In this document: piece by piece, positions 47,632 to 60,611 of the stretch
Layout of the letters: the number at the start of each line of letters is the position of its first letter
How positions within the stretch are numbered: position 1 is the stretch's first letter
Assembly (NCBI GenBank): GCA_039096225.1
Contig: JBBPEB010000015.1
Location: 1,215,001-1,279,000, forward strand
DNA: 64,000 nucleotides
Source of the DNA: Blastocystis sp. Blastoise
Taxonomy: Eukaryota; Sar; Bigyra; Opalinata; Blastocystidae
Reading direction: 5' to 3'
Notes under the pieces: model-generated
Database searches by the model: none
Seen by the model: the letters and a program-made list of their open reading frames with translations, nothing else
Told to the model about the DNA's origin: nothing
Position numbers and translations under genes: made by a program

Positions 47632-48311
47632 TATATGCAAATATGTATGTGTGTTATGGTAAAAAGAAAAATAGCTATGGATTTTGTTGTTCACCTTTTA
47701 TTATTTTTTAACAATTTATTTCTTGATTTATTAGATATTTAAATTTTTTTAGGTGTAAAAAAATGATTATTGTTTATTGTTTATTAATATGATGTTTTGG
47801 ATACTTATAAGACAATTATTTAGACACCTATTGACAGCTAATATGGTCAGATTGTACATATATGCATTCATTAACACCTGATACTATTTGGAAATATGAT
47901 ACATATTAAATGAGATTTTGATATATAAATAATAGTTGACAATTAGTGGACATGATAATTCTGGTCTTCTTTAAAAACAGATTATATATCATTTATTATT
48001 CACAAAACACCGAGACAAGCTTATATAAGCAAACGAATCATGAAGAAAAACATAAAAAAAAAAGAAAATAGTATAAAAACAGAAAAATAGAAAAGAAACA
48101 ATAAAAATAAATCGTTTTTCAATTAGAAATACTGTTGAAGACTATAAATTCTTGAAGGTGTCATCAATAACTATATAAGTAAAGAATATTTTATTATATA
48201 AATAATTAGAAAGAATAGTAGTGTTGGGATAAATATAAATATATAAATATAATATATATATATATATATATATATAATAAAAAAAAATATTAAATAAATA
48301 AATAAATATAA
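47632..48311. other. Intergenic, nothing recognised
   Basis: Upstream of the fucosyltransferase-like gene and downstream of the cyclin gene (both minus strand). It has A-rich and T-rich tracts only. Confidence 0.5.
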
Positions 48312-49369
48312 TTATATACAAAGAATATCATCTTTATTTTCATGTAAATAAGTAAAAACAATATCATCTAAATCATCTACCCCACCTATAGTACATAACG
48401 CACTATATATACACCAAGCAGCTAGTGTTCGACTATTATAAAGTAAACAAAGATTCGTTAAACATCTATAGTAATATAGGTTTTATTCATATATATATAA
48501 ATGAATAAAATGTGTTATTCTATGAATAATAAAAAACAGAATATTAATAAGATATAATAAATATATATATACGAAATAATAAATTTAATTATATATATAT
48601 ATATACAATTCATTAGCAAATATCCATGCATATTGAGTAACATTATCATTTATTTGATAGACTATAATAATAATATATATACGAATAATAAAATATATAT
48701 ATACTTATAGAAAAAAATAATAATATATTATATATATACTCGCATCAGTAATTTCTTGAAAGCTTTTTTTAAATTCTAATATATATTGATAAGGTTGGTC
48801 TACAACTAGATCAAATGATAATGTATTTAATATTAATCGTTCAGCTACTAATACATTCATTTTCTTAATCTCATAAAACTATAAAAATGGTAACAATAGA
48901 AATATAGAGTAAATATATATCAGTTTATCATAAATATTCAATACAGATATACATAATTATAAATAAAATTAGCAAACATACAGGACCATAAGTATTTGGA
49001 GATGATTCTGATGGATTTAATAACTTATATGCCTTAACAACAAGCATACCTGGAGGTTTCACATTCTCATCAACTTTTGAAGCAAGCAAAACACAACCTT
49101 GAGCAATGACCTACAAGATAAAAAAATGAAACAAATATATATACATCACGATCATGAACTTTCAATGATTGTAACATAAAGAATCTCCTAAGATATACGG
49201 AAGCCGTTACAGCAACAAAAGGCTGAATGTCTAGTTCTTTGCATAAGGCTTGAATAAACTTACAAGAATTGTACAAAGCTTCTTTTTCTTCATTCTCAGG
49301 TATTCCATCTCTGATTGATGGTGAATTCAGTATTTCTTCTTTTGTAAATATCCAATTGTTATGAGACAT
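48312..49369 (-). CDS. Cyclin T/K-like transcriptional cyclin
   Basis: About six exons from ATG 49369 to TAA 48312. The first cyclin box has the T/K/L-class opening WIFTKEEILNSPSIRDGIPE, then CKFIQALCKELDIQPFVAVT, ASVYLRRFFMLQSLKVHDRD and VIAQGCVLLASKVDENVKPP (compare LFLAxKVEExP). The next stretch, NVLVAERLILNTLSFDLVVD followed by QPYQYILEF, is the strongly conserved E-R-x-I-L-x-T-L-x-F-D-L-x-V-x-x-P-Y-x-(F/Y) signature. A shortened second box (NDNVTQYAWIFANELCLTNL; SRTLAAWCIYSALC) follows. Such cyclins partner CDK9/CDK12 to phosphorylate the RNA polymerase II tail. The protein stops soon after the second box, without the long C-terminal domain of metazoan cyclin T or K. It could also be a CDK8-type cyclin C, but the N-terminal WxFxKxE-SPS motif fits T/K better. 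Confidence 0.82.
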
Positions 49370-50084
49370 ATCTGTTTTTGTACAACAATATAAATCTATT
49401 TTTTTAAAGTTGAAAATATAATATTTATTATTAATCTATTGTGTTTCTTGATAAAAAACTACTTTTCTCTTAAAAAATGATAATAAACAAGGGAACTTCT
49501 TAATAATATTTTTTTACTTACTTTGATTCAAGGCCCATTTATAAGTTGTCTGTAGAAATGTGATATATGTAGAATCCATAGGCAGACCACATGTTATTCA
49601 AATATTCAAAAATAAGTTCTATGAAGATAATTTGGAATTATTTATAATTTTGTAAAGTATTCTATAGTATCAGGCAATATACGTATTATTGCTAGTATAC
49701 CTGATTATTATTATTATATATATAAATAGTCATTGTTTCATTTCATTTTTGTCTAATGTGTAGTTACAATCAATAGAATAAATGCTAATAGGATAGATTT
49801 ATTTTATTTAATACTTCTGTGTTCACTTATTATAGAACCTAATTTTCTTATTATAATTGTAAACATTTTTTTTACAAGAGATAAAACATGAAAACTATAA
49901 ATATTATAAAGTAAATAATGATTGTGCAAAATCAAATATATATTCTTTGAATAATACAATAAATGAGATGAACAGTCAACTATATAACCATTGAAGACAA
50001 GACAACAAAAGCTAATAAAAGACTCAATATTCCTGTCCAAAAAGAACAATAATGGATAAGTTTTTATTTCAATGCTATTGATCT
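49370..50084. other. Intergenic, nothing recognised
   Basis: Between two minus-strand genes. A minus-strand frame at 49804-50106 overlaps the end of the hexosaminidase gene but in a different frame, and was not called. Confidence 0.5.
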
Positions 50085-51072
50085 TTATAAATATTTTTTT
50101 CCACACTTCGAGATTTCATTACATGTGCAATTCATAGGACATGTATAAATACCTCTTTTATTTAGTCTATTGTTTGCAGCAGTATATAGAGATATAAAAG
50201 TATTACTAGTAACATCTAAGGATGGATTATATCTCCAAAAAGTACCTATATATAGTTATTATAGAGTTATTTATATAATTATTAGTCATTATAGAGTTAT
50301 TTATATAATTATTAGTCATTATAGAGTTATTTAAATAATATTAGTTATTATAGAGTTATTTATATAATTATTAGTTATAATAAGGTTAATAATCTATACT
50401 TATCCGAAGCTACTATGATTAATAATAATAATTATTATATGTATATATATATATATACCAGCTCCGACAATGGCTCTAGGATAGATAAGAGAGAGCATGG
50501 ATTCTTCAAATTGAGTATCATGTTCTCTATAATATAACTGCCAACCTACGGGTTTACCGCCACTATAGGCGCCACATTGAGCAGCATAACAATAATTATC
50601 AGTCCACATAGATATCTATACATATATATATATAGAATGTTATGTGCTATTAATAGTAAAGTTATACATGTTTGAATAATAGAATGATATTATTTTAAAT
50701 ATTGACTAAAAATATATATAAATATATATAAATAAACAAATATATTTATATACTTCTCCTCCAAATAAAATATTTTTATTATTATAACACTTTGTGATAG
50801 TACCTAGATTTGTCCATATATCTTTAGGACTAATATTTAATTTATTTAAATAAAAATGACGATTTCGATTCTCAATAGCATCATATCCAAGAGATAATAT
50901 TTCAGGATTATGATGATTATTCCATCCATTAACAACTCCTTCTTTAATCATACTGTGTTTAATAAATAAGGATTCCTCCCAAGCAATCGGTCTCTTACCT
51001 AATTTATTATATACAAAGTCAAATATTTGTTTTTCAAAATCAGCAGCAGTTTGAACATTACAAACACCTATA

Positions 51073-51104
<32 letters not shown>

Positions 51105-52227
51105 AATTCATAAATATACCAATGGTTTCAGTTTCATCACATCCTAAGTGAACGAAAGGTTCAGGGAAAAGAGAAAGAATCTCCTCTAATAAGGTTGATA
51201 ATACTTTAAATGAACGACCTTCTTTATCACCATATAATTGTTTCTTTGAACTATCACAGAATTGCATTCCTACTTCGGCTAATGCTTTAAATCCCATACT
51301 ATGTCCCGGAATATCGATTTCAGGAATAACACGAACACCACGAAGACGGGCATATTCAATAATATCTTTAATCTCTTCTTGAGTATAGAATCCATCATGA
51401 TCTCCTACTAATAAAGAAGTTAATTGAGGATAGATCTTCGACTCTATAGCAACACGAGCCCAATCGGATAAATGGAAATGTAATACATTCAACTTATTAT
51501 AAGGCATAGAATCAATCACCATTTTTATCTAGAATATAAATAAGATTTAAAAGTAAAATAAATATAAATATAAATATAAAAATATAATAAATAAAAATAT
51601 AAATAAAATAACAATATAAATACAGTATGAAGAGGGCTGAATCTTCTTCCTGTATCAATCATAATACCTCTATGATTATAAGTAGGTTCATCTTCTATTG
51701 ATATATGATTATGTTCAAGTTTGCCTTCTTCAATTATTTCAGAAAGTGTTTCTAAACCATAAAGAGCACCATAAGGAGTCTTAGCAGAGATCTTACCGTT
51801 ATCACTATATTATATATATTATTAATATTCAATATAATATATAATAGGATACAGAAAATAATATTTATATATATACCCATCAATCTTGATTTCATAACTA
51901 TAATCAGTATCATAACCTAAAGCAGCGTCGTCATTTTCAACTTCAATAACAATATACTTAAGCCCATTATCTTCTTTACCTATACCAATAAATTCAGAGT
52001 ATCTAGTGATAGCAGAAACAACAACATCAGACTTAGATTCAGATTGAATAACAAATAATTTAGAAAGGTTGATAGCATCTCCTTCTTCAGTAATCTTCTT
52101 AGGAAGAGGCCAAATATTTGCAGCAGTACTTAGTCTAAATAATAGAAAAGAAATAGTTAGGCTCCTAGATATTCATGAAGTCTACATACACAACAAAAAC
52201 ACAAAAAAAAACATATAAAACTCTCAT
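50085..52227 (-). CDS. Beta-N-acetylhexosaminidase (GH20)
   Basis: About eight exons from ATG 52227 to TAA 50085. Exon 1 gives the signal peptide MRVLYVFFCVFVVVLSTA. An N-terminal alpha/beta domain follows (NIWPLPKKI; YGALYGLETLSEII), then RGIMIDTGRRFSPLHTVKMV and NVLHFHLSDWARVAIES. Then come YARLRGVRVIPEIDIPGHSM, the catalytic Asp-Glu pair in VHLGCDETET, IAWEESLF, and ISMWTDNYCYAAQ with late SLIYPRAIVGAG. These are hallmarks of GH20 hexosaminidases, which remove terminal GlcNAc/GalNAc from glycans in lysosomes or outside the cell by substrate-assisted catalysis. The C-terminal tail (IYTCPMNCTCNEISKCGKK) is Cys-rich and not usual for the family. Together with the sphingomyelinase-like enzyme it points to an active lysosomal or secretory pathway. 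Confidence 0.93.
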
Positions 52228-54721
52228 AATTATAAAAAAAATAAAGAAATGAATTCTATACGAAACATAAAAATGAAATCCCTTTTTAATTGTGGAAACT
52301 ATTTGACTTTTTTCCTTTCTTGGGATTATAATTATCCTTTTAGAGTAGGTCAAGAAAACTCTTTCACAATACACTTTTTCCAAGAGAATCCGTTTTAGGA
52401 ATACATGTGGGAATTTTTTGGGTAGAATAAGAAATCTTTAGGGTAGGCTGTTTCAGGTAGGTAGAATTTGGCAAACACTACAATTACCTTAGCGATTTAT
52501 AAAAAAAAGAAAAATGAATACCTATACAACATGATATAAAGAAAAATGTTGAATTTCACTTTATTTTTTAATATACTAATTATAGAATCATGATAAATGT
52601 ATGATATTATATGCATCTATATTGTGTTATTAAATATATTTTAAAATACTGATGAAAACAAGTACTATGAATCCTATGATACGTTTAGTAACTTATAGTT
52701 TATTAATAAAGACACATCTTCAGAATTTATGGATCTTTAAAAATCTTTTTATTCAATAGAAAATATGAATATCACGATTTTATCATTAATTATGTTGCTT
52801 TATATGCAACAACTGTCAGTGTTTCTAGTAAAAGTTTCTAAAACAATCTTTGCTCGTTATATATATAAACGAAAAACATAGATAAGTAATACTATAAGTC
52901 GAACTTACAAAAATTGTTTTTTAAATAAAACAACAAAATTAATTTGAGAATAATTGTAAAATAAAACTTGAATTGATTAATACGTAAATTGTTTATAAAT
53001 ATGAATTAAATAAACATTGATGAATTTGGTTAAAGTTAAAAAAAAAATGAAAATTAAAAAAAGTGTTAAATGGTGTGTATTAAATTGTTGACAAGTTAAC
53101 GTCATGATAAATGTTATTTATAAATAATGTTTATATATAATATGATATCAATACATTTTATAGAAATCGTAATGTGGAAATAAAGTGTGATGAATCAAGT
53201 GTGAAAAAAAAATGTGTATGTTCTTGAAATGTATGTATATATATAGAAAAATGATTTCTATAAAATGATTGATTCAATGAAAGCTAATAAAAGTTGATAC
53301 ATAAAATGAATTTGCAGAATATATGTGTATGGATGTATATAAAAGATTGATAAGATATTTACATATATTATATATATAAATATATATAATACATGAAAAA
53401 ATAAAAATAAATTGAATTATTATATGTATTTACTTGTAAATAAAAACGTAAAATAGATGTATATAATGATTCATATAAATATTTCATAAATATATATATG
53501 TATATATCCATATCTATTTACGAAAATCTTGAAAGAAAGACATAAAAATGATATATATATATATATATAACTCATGAAATATATGTTAAAAATATTTATT
53601 TATATATAGAAAGGGTATAAAAAGTATAATAAAGAGTATCTATTTATATAATAAAAAAAAACACCATAAAAATTGTTACTCTATTAGATATGTAAATTTA
53701 TATTATTATAAAGAATTATTATGATTAAATATATCTTTAATACTAATAAAATCTATAAAAAAATATACAATCTAATCTAGAAAAACCAAAAATAACTGAT
53801 ACATGCATATATAGATATATAAATTAATAAAGGTGATAACAAGAATAAAATAACATATATATATATATATTGTAGAAAGAATGTTAAATAATGTAAAAAA
53901 CACACATACATAGAATAAGAATATTTCAACTGTTTAGAAGCAAACAGGTATATATAATAATACTTATAAAATATATAACAAAAATGTTCGTAAGAGAGAG
54001 AGTTTACGTATTTCATAATGATTAATAAATGTAAATATATTTAAAAAAATAATATTTACAAGAAAACAATATTACATAAATATATACATGTATATTCTAA
54101 TCATTTGAACAATACAGAAATAAGATGTGAAAATAGAAAACAAAATTGAGTATATATATATATATAAATTTGTTAATACAAAATATAATGTAATACATTA
54201 GTATAAAGATTAAAATATGAAAAATAATAATAATAGTAATACAGATTGAATGATTATATAGAAATGTTTAATGATTATATAGAAATGTTGCATATAATAA
54301 TAATATATATATGAATGAAACAATAATATTATAAATATGGAAGATGGTATATCAAATTACTATGAATAATTGAAAATAGAACAAGAAAGAGAAATATTGA
54401 TGATAATAAGCATGTTAAAAAAATCATTATAGTCTCATTATAATGATTAGATAAAGGTAATCTAATATATTCTATAAATATATAATCACAAGAAATATAT
54501 ATATGATAAATTGAAAAAAAAAAATAGTTGAAAAAATAAAGATGAAGATAGTATACGTTTAATAATAATAATAATAAGAATAAGAATAATAATAATAGTG
54601 TAACAAAATTCTATAAATAAAAAGAAAAACTTTGAATAATTGTTCAATGACAATTATATATATATTTGCTGTTCATAAATTATAATAATAATAATATATA
54701 TATATGTAAACAAAAGAGTGT
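52228..54721. other. 2.5-kb gene-free region
   Basis: The longest stretch without a supported gene. It is A-rich and T-rich with many ATATAT runs. The only notable frame, 53777-54016 on the minus strand, is Tyr/Phe/Leu noise. Part of it (54.1-54.7 kb) probably carries the long 3' UTR of the Myb-like gene. The 52.2-52.5 kb part is more base-balanced and probably holds the hexosaminidase promoter (GGGTAGGCTG, CAGGTAGGTAG). Confidence 0.5.
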
Positions 54722-57700
54722 TTAAACATTGTAAAGGATATTATTTGTCGCTGATTGTTGTTGAATAGAATTATTTACAGAATAGAGAGCTGTTGAAGAA
54801 TAAGAAGGAATTAAAATAGTTCCAGGAGATATAGTATACATAGGTGTAGAAGATGTTTGTGGAATAGATGATGAGATAGGAGTAAAATAAGGGAAAGTAG
54901 AAGGTGTTTTAGAATAGTTTGTATATAAAAGAGAAGGATTGACTTCACAGGAAGATATAGGATACACATTGGAGTTCTGTAGATTCTGAGGATATGCAAT
55001 ATATTGTATTATAGAAGGATAAGAAGAGAGATTAGGATAGGACTGTATATATAGATTATTATTACTGTTATGTGTAGAGGACTCAGTTGAATATATATTT
55101 TGTATGTTTGAAGAGATATTAGATATATCAGATAAAATTGAATTATTAATACACTTATTATTATCAATATTTTTAGATAACACTTCATCTACATTGTTTA
55201 ATGATTCATTTTTCTTCTGACTATCTTCAATAGAATCATTATTTGATATAGAGACTGCTTTATTATTACAAGAATGAGTAGTGACATCTGGACTATTTAT
55301 ATTATTATCATGTGTAAATAAAATAGATGAAGATAGACAAGGAGATGAAGGAGAAGAAGAAAATAATGATGAAGAAGATGAATCTGAAGAATCACTACGT
55401 TGTCGTTGACTAGACTCGGATTTCTGCTCATAATTTAATAATTGTTTATCGAATTCTGAGGTATTATATATTCCCAAAAATGTATTATCTTTCCAAGGTA
55501 AACTTATATTAGCTATTGTATTATTATTAGTATTCTTTAATGAAATAATAGGTTGCGAATAAGATATTTCTTGATGAATATATGAATTATTAATATCATG
55601 AGATATATTCGTATTTAATGAATTCTCAGAAGACGAAATATATTGATTTGTTGATCCTTGTATACAGGATGTTGTAGACTTATCGAATGCAGCAGGTAAT
55701 GAAATAATAGAAGGAGAGGAAGTAGTAGAGGAAGCTGATAAAGTATTAATAGTATTATTACTATTAACATTTAGTACTTTATTATCATAGTTATCAATAG
55801 AATTCGATTTATTATTATCAACTTGACTTGTACTAGTTGGTGTTGAGTAATAGATATCTTTTACTTCTGGAAGTTTTGGACTTGTAATATCATTTTCAGT
55901 ACTACTAGTAGTAGTCTTATTTAATTGATTATCAATAGGAATTGATATAATACTCTTAGAATCATCTTTCATAGAAATACTTGAAGTACTGTTTGTATTT
56001 CTATCTTTAATATGTGTAGTAGTATACAAATCATGTACAGCAGAAGTTAACATAGTAATATTTTGTTTTTGTATTTTAGAAGATAGTTGATCTGCTGATT
56101 TCAATGGTTGATTCGATTGAGTCAGAATCTGTTGATATGGATTCTCTAAAGGAGATTGAAAATAATAAGATACTGTAGATGGATATACATTATAATCATT
56201 TACTAATGAATTAATATATGGATTAGAATCTTTTGTATTCATTAGAGTTGAATCATATACTATCTTACAATTCTTTGTATAAGTCGAACTTGGTTCTACT
56301 ATACAATATTTTGTAGGTGATTTATTTATAGTATTTGATTGTTCTATAGTATTGTCTTCATATTGATCAACAGAAGTACTATAAGTTTTTCTACTTGTAG
56401 TTTTTTTATTTGTTTTTTTATGTTTAATTAAAGGAGAGAAATCAGAAGAAGATAGAGAAGGTGATGAAGAAAAAGATTGAGAAAAAGAGGAAATAGAAGA
56501 AGGAGAATTTGTAGATGTATATAAAGATATAGATGGAGTATGAGTACTAGATGGAGTAGATATAGATAATAAAGAGATAGAAGGAGGAGAAGAAGATGAA
56601 GAAGGAGAAGAAGTAGAAGGTAATTGATATTTTGGAGATAATGAAGGAACAATAGGAGAAGAAGGTAATTGATATTTTGGAGATAATGAAGGAATAATAG
56701 GACAATCATTAGAATTAGAAGAATGAGGAGATAATTGTTTGATATCACTATCATAGACTTTAGGAGAAGAAGATAATGTTTGTAATAAAGTATTAGAATC
56801 ATTATTTAGAAGATGTTCTTGATGAATATCCGTAGTAACTTCCTTATTAAGTAAAGAATCACTATTTGAACTAATCACATCATGAGGATTCTCCCAAAAT
56901 GTAGCAATAGTCTTTTCACTAACAATAAAAGTCTTTTTACAACTTTTATTATTGTTATCTAATAATGACATAGCGCATTTAATATTATCATTTTTCTTCT
57001 CTATTTTAACAGTACTTCTTCGAATATGTCTTTTCTTCTTATGAGTAACTTTCTGAACTGGCTCCATTTTAGTATCAGGGAAAAACGCCACAGATCGCAT
57101 TTCAATTATCTATATATAGAATAGGTATAGGTAGAATATATAATTGTTTAAAATATACTTTTTAAAATATATATATATATATATTATATAATTAATTTTA
57201 ATATACTTTATATATATATATAATATATATATATATATATACATTACGCTTAGCTAAGCAACGAATTTGACTGTGAACCCAATCAGCAGAACGGCGTGCT
57301 AGATACTATATATATATATTATTATTATTTATACTATTAGTTTTAATAATATATATAATTATACATTAATGAACAAATATATATTATAAATAATAGTAAA
57401 ATATATATATACCCAACTAATCTGAGCATAAGTATAATTATGATTATATAAAAATAAAATAGCCTCTGTCTCTTCAGCAGTTATTGAACTATATATATAT
57501 ATATATATATATTTAAGAAAATAAATTTATATATATATTTTAAGAAAATATATCTATATATCTATATATCTATATATCTATATCTATATATATATACTCC
57601 GAACTACCATAAATAGCTCTTAGAAAACGCGAATTGAGTTGATTTCCTGAAAATGCTGGCATTTTTGTAGATAGAATACTCCAATCAACTCGTTTATTCT

Positions 57701-58529
57701 TCTTCCATCCTGGATTTGTGGTTACATATTGATTTATATGATATAATAAGTCAATATCATGTTGAACAGAAAAATAACTCTATATATATTATTATTATTA
57801 TTATTATTATTATAGATTTATATAAATATACAATTGTTTTTTTGTTAGAAACTGTATCTTCTATATATATAATATAAATAATAATTATTAATAAATATAT
57901 ATAAATAACAATTATATATATCTATATATATACCTTCATCTGAGGATGATGAACTATTATGACATGATTCAGATTTTCTATATATATAATATAAATAGTA
58001 AAAATTAGATATATATATATAAAACACATACATATATAAATATACATAAAAAAATATATATATATATATACTTTAAATTACATAAAAGTATTGGGATTTC
58101 GGTTTCTAGAAATGTTTCAATAGTACTTTCATAAAATTCAAATTGTTTAGCAGGAATATTTAATATATCATTTTCATCACAGCAATTTTTTAATAAATTG
58201 GGTAATTCTGATTTACTACACCATCCACTATCAAAATATATATCTCCTCTTTGGACCTTCTTCTATAAATATGTATTCATTATTGATTGAGATTTATTAT
58301 AAACGTTTATAATGAAAATATAACTAATAAGAAGAACACTTGAACAAAATTTTATTAATGATATGTATATACGTCACCCATTATGACAGAATCACGTTTT
58401 CCTGATATCTTTGAAAAATACCAGAATGGTTTAAATGTTTGAGAACCTTCCTACATAAAATAGAATTATTAGAAAAAATTAACATTCGAATTATTAAAAT
58501 ACAGTTTTAGGTGATGACGACTCTTGCAT
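54722..58529 (-). CDS. Myb/SANT-domain protein with a long Ser/Asn-rich tail
   Basis: Eight or so exons from ATG 58529 (MQESSSPKT), ending in a 2.4-kb last exon with TAA at 54722; about 1,030 residues. N-terminal exons give EGSQTFKPFWYFSKISGKRD and KKVQRGDIYFDSGWCSKSEL, then a double Myb/SANT-like region: NKRVDWSILSTKMPAFSGNQ with LNSRFLRA, then SITAEETEAILFLYNHNYTY, AQISWYLARRSADWVHSQIR and CLAKRN. Helix 3 of the second repeat (RSADWVHSQIRCL) fits DNA recognition. A basic patch (HKKKRHIRRSTVKIEKK) follows, a likely nuclear localisation signal. The remaining about 700 residues are disordered Ser/Asn/Thr/Pro-rich sequence with a tandem copy of PSLSPKYQLPS. Probably a nuclear transcription or chromatin factor; no orthologue recognised. 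TACGTCAT lies about 180 bp before its start. Confidence 0.72.
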
Positions 58530-60094
58530 AGGTTTCTTAACTTCAAACAGCAAAAATTATCTATATAGAAAATATTCAGATACTTTAGCAGATGATATGT
58601 TTTTAAACGTTAATAAACAGAAAAGAAAGAATCAGATATATTAGAATAGATTTATCGTTAATAGATCTATGAGATAGAAGATATAGAAAACAAGCGATCA
58701 ATGACGTAATTAAAATGCAAGGATATAAGAGTATTCAACACAAATATTTATGTACTATGACTTACTTAATGAGACGACTCCTTTTTAAGTAAGAGACAGG
58801 TAGTCCTCTTCAAAATATAGAAAAGGCTTATATAAAAAAAATTTGAACTAAACACCAGGGATAAACTTGAATGATTAGTTTGAACAAAACAATCATGGGA
58901 ATATAAAAAAAGTAAAATTGCGTTTTCATTGGCTTAAAAATAAACAGTATTACATAACATAAATAACATTAATCAAATTATTTGTTTTTCAAGCCATTTC
59001 TGTTTTTTAGAAATGTTTTCGTTTCATTTGCGTCTTTAAAGTAGCCAATCAAATCAACGCTGATTTTTGAAGTCGTCATCATAATTACAAGAAAAATTGA
59101 CTGGTAAGTTAATTTGATCTATATGGTTTTTCTCCACAATAGAATATATTTATCAGTAAAAGACATTTATATTTGATCTCTGAATACTGTTTATTTTTTA
59201 GCTATTAATTAGCTACATGCAAGGGCACTATTCTTTGATCGTGACTGCTACAAAAATTAATTATTCATTTGTACTTTTGTAAAGTGAATAAAAACATTCT
59301 AATATCGTTTTAATATATCCTCATTGTCTCAAGCTTTATAGGATTTAAGCAAACTAGATAAAAATATCATTATTTTCGTTCACTTGATCTTGTTGGTGGA
59401 TATTTATTTTTTTTTTGTATTTATATGTTCAATCAGAAACTGGTTCGTTTGGTATTTATAATTATAATAATATAAGCTTTAAAAAAAAGGAAAGCAAAAG
59501 ATTAGTCTACGACTTCAAAACTACATCTATATATTTATTAAATAAAAAGCAACTAATAAATGAATACTGAAGAACTAACAAAAATTAAGTTTTTGTTTAT
59601 TAGAGTGTCACTTACATAATTAGTTTAATAAGCACAATAAAAGTTTTTCTAAAAAAAAAGAATATTTAGTAAATCTATATGTTTTATATTATTAAAAAAA
59701 CATATATATGTTTGATATTTTTATAATAATATAAAAGAGTTTTAAAATATTTCTTTTACAGATTCACATAAATGTATATAGAAATAACAGTAATATACCA
59801 TAACTGTAGAAAAGTAAAATAGAATTAAAAGAAAAGAATTAAAAGTAAAATAGAATTAAAAGTAAAATAGAATTAAAAATAATTAGATATAATAAGAATG
59901 AAAGTGAGAAAAAGAAGAAAAGAAAGCGTATTCAATATATATATTTAAACATGAATATATATTAAAAAATAATAAAAAGAAATATAAAATAAAAAGTGAA
60001 AAAAAAGTTATAAATTATTATACATTATTCATATAGAAAAAATGAATTTAAATTAATAAATAAATAAATAAATATATATATATATATATATATA
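58530..60094. other. 1.6-kb intergenic region
   Basis: Promoter side of the Myb-like gene (58.5-59.1 kb, more base-balanced, with TACGTCAT on the minus strand at 58701-58708 and GCCAATC at about 59043), then the A-rich 3' region of the next minus-strand gene. AAATAGAATTAAAAGTA repeats around 59818-59880. No RNA gene seen. Confidence 0.5.
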
Positions 60095-60538
60095 TTAATA
60101 GATTCTTGAGCTAAGAGGTGAAGGACTTCTTCTACAAGACCATTTGATTCCATGATCTAATTCCGCGGTTATTGGAGATCCAGGAATAGTTCCATGAGGG
60201 GATCGAATATTCTCTCGACTTCGACTTCGTTTACGACTTTTATTTCCAGCTAATAATATAGATACACCTGCTCTAATGAAGTTATCTACTTTATGGCTAT
60301 GAATATATATAAATAATAATATATAAAATAATAATATATAAAATAATAATATATAAAATAATAATATATAAATAATAATGTAATACATATATATATATAT
60401 ATATATACGATCTTAAGTTTTCGATAGCACAATCATTTAATAAGGATAATAACCATCGAACTGTCTTCTTTTGACTTTCAGTTAATTTATACCCGAATTC
60501 TGTGATTTCCCCGTAATAATATCGAACACGATTCTCTT

Positions 60539-60611
<73 letters not shown>

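Noticed and set aside
54811-56802. Leu-rich minus-strand frames inside the Myb-like gene (54811-54999, 56428-56802)
   Set aside because: They are alternate-frame shadows of the Ser/Pro-rich tail.
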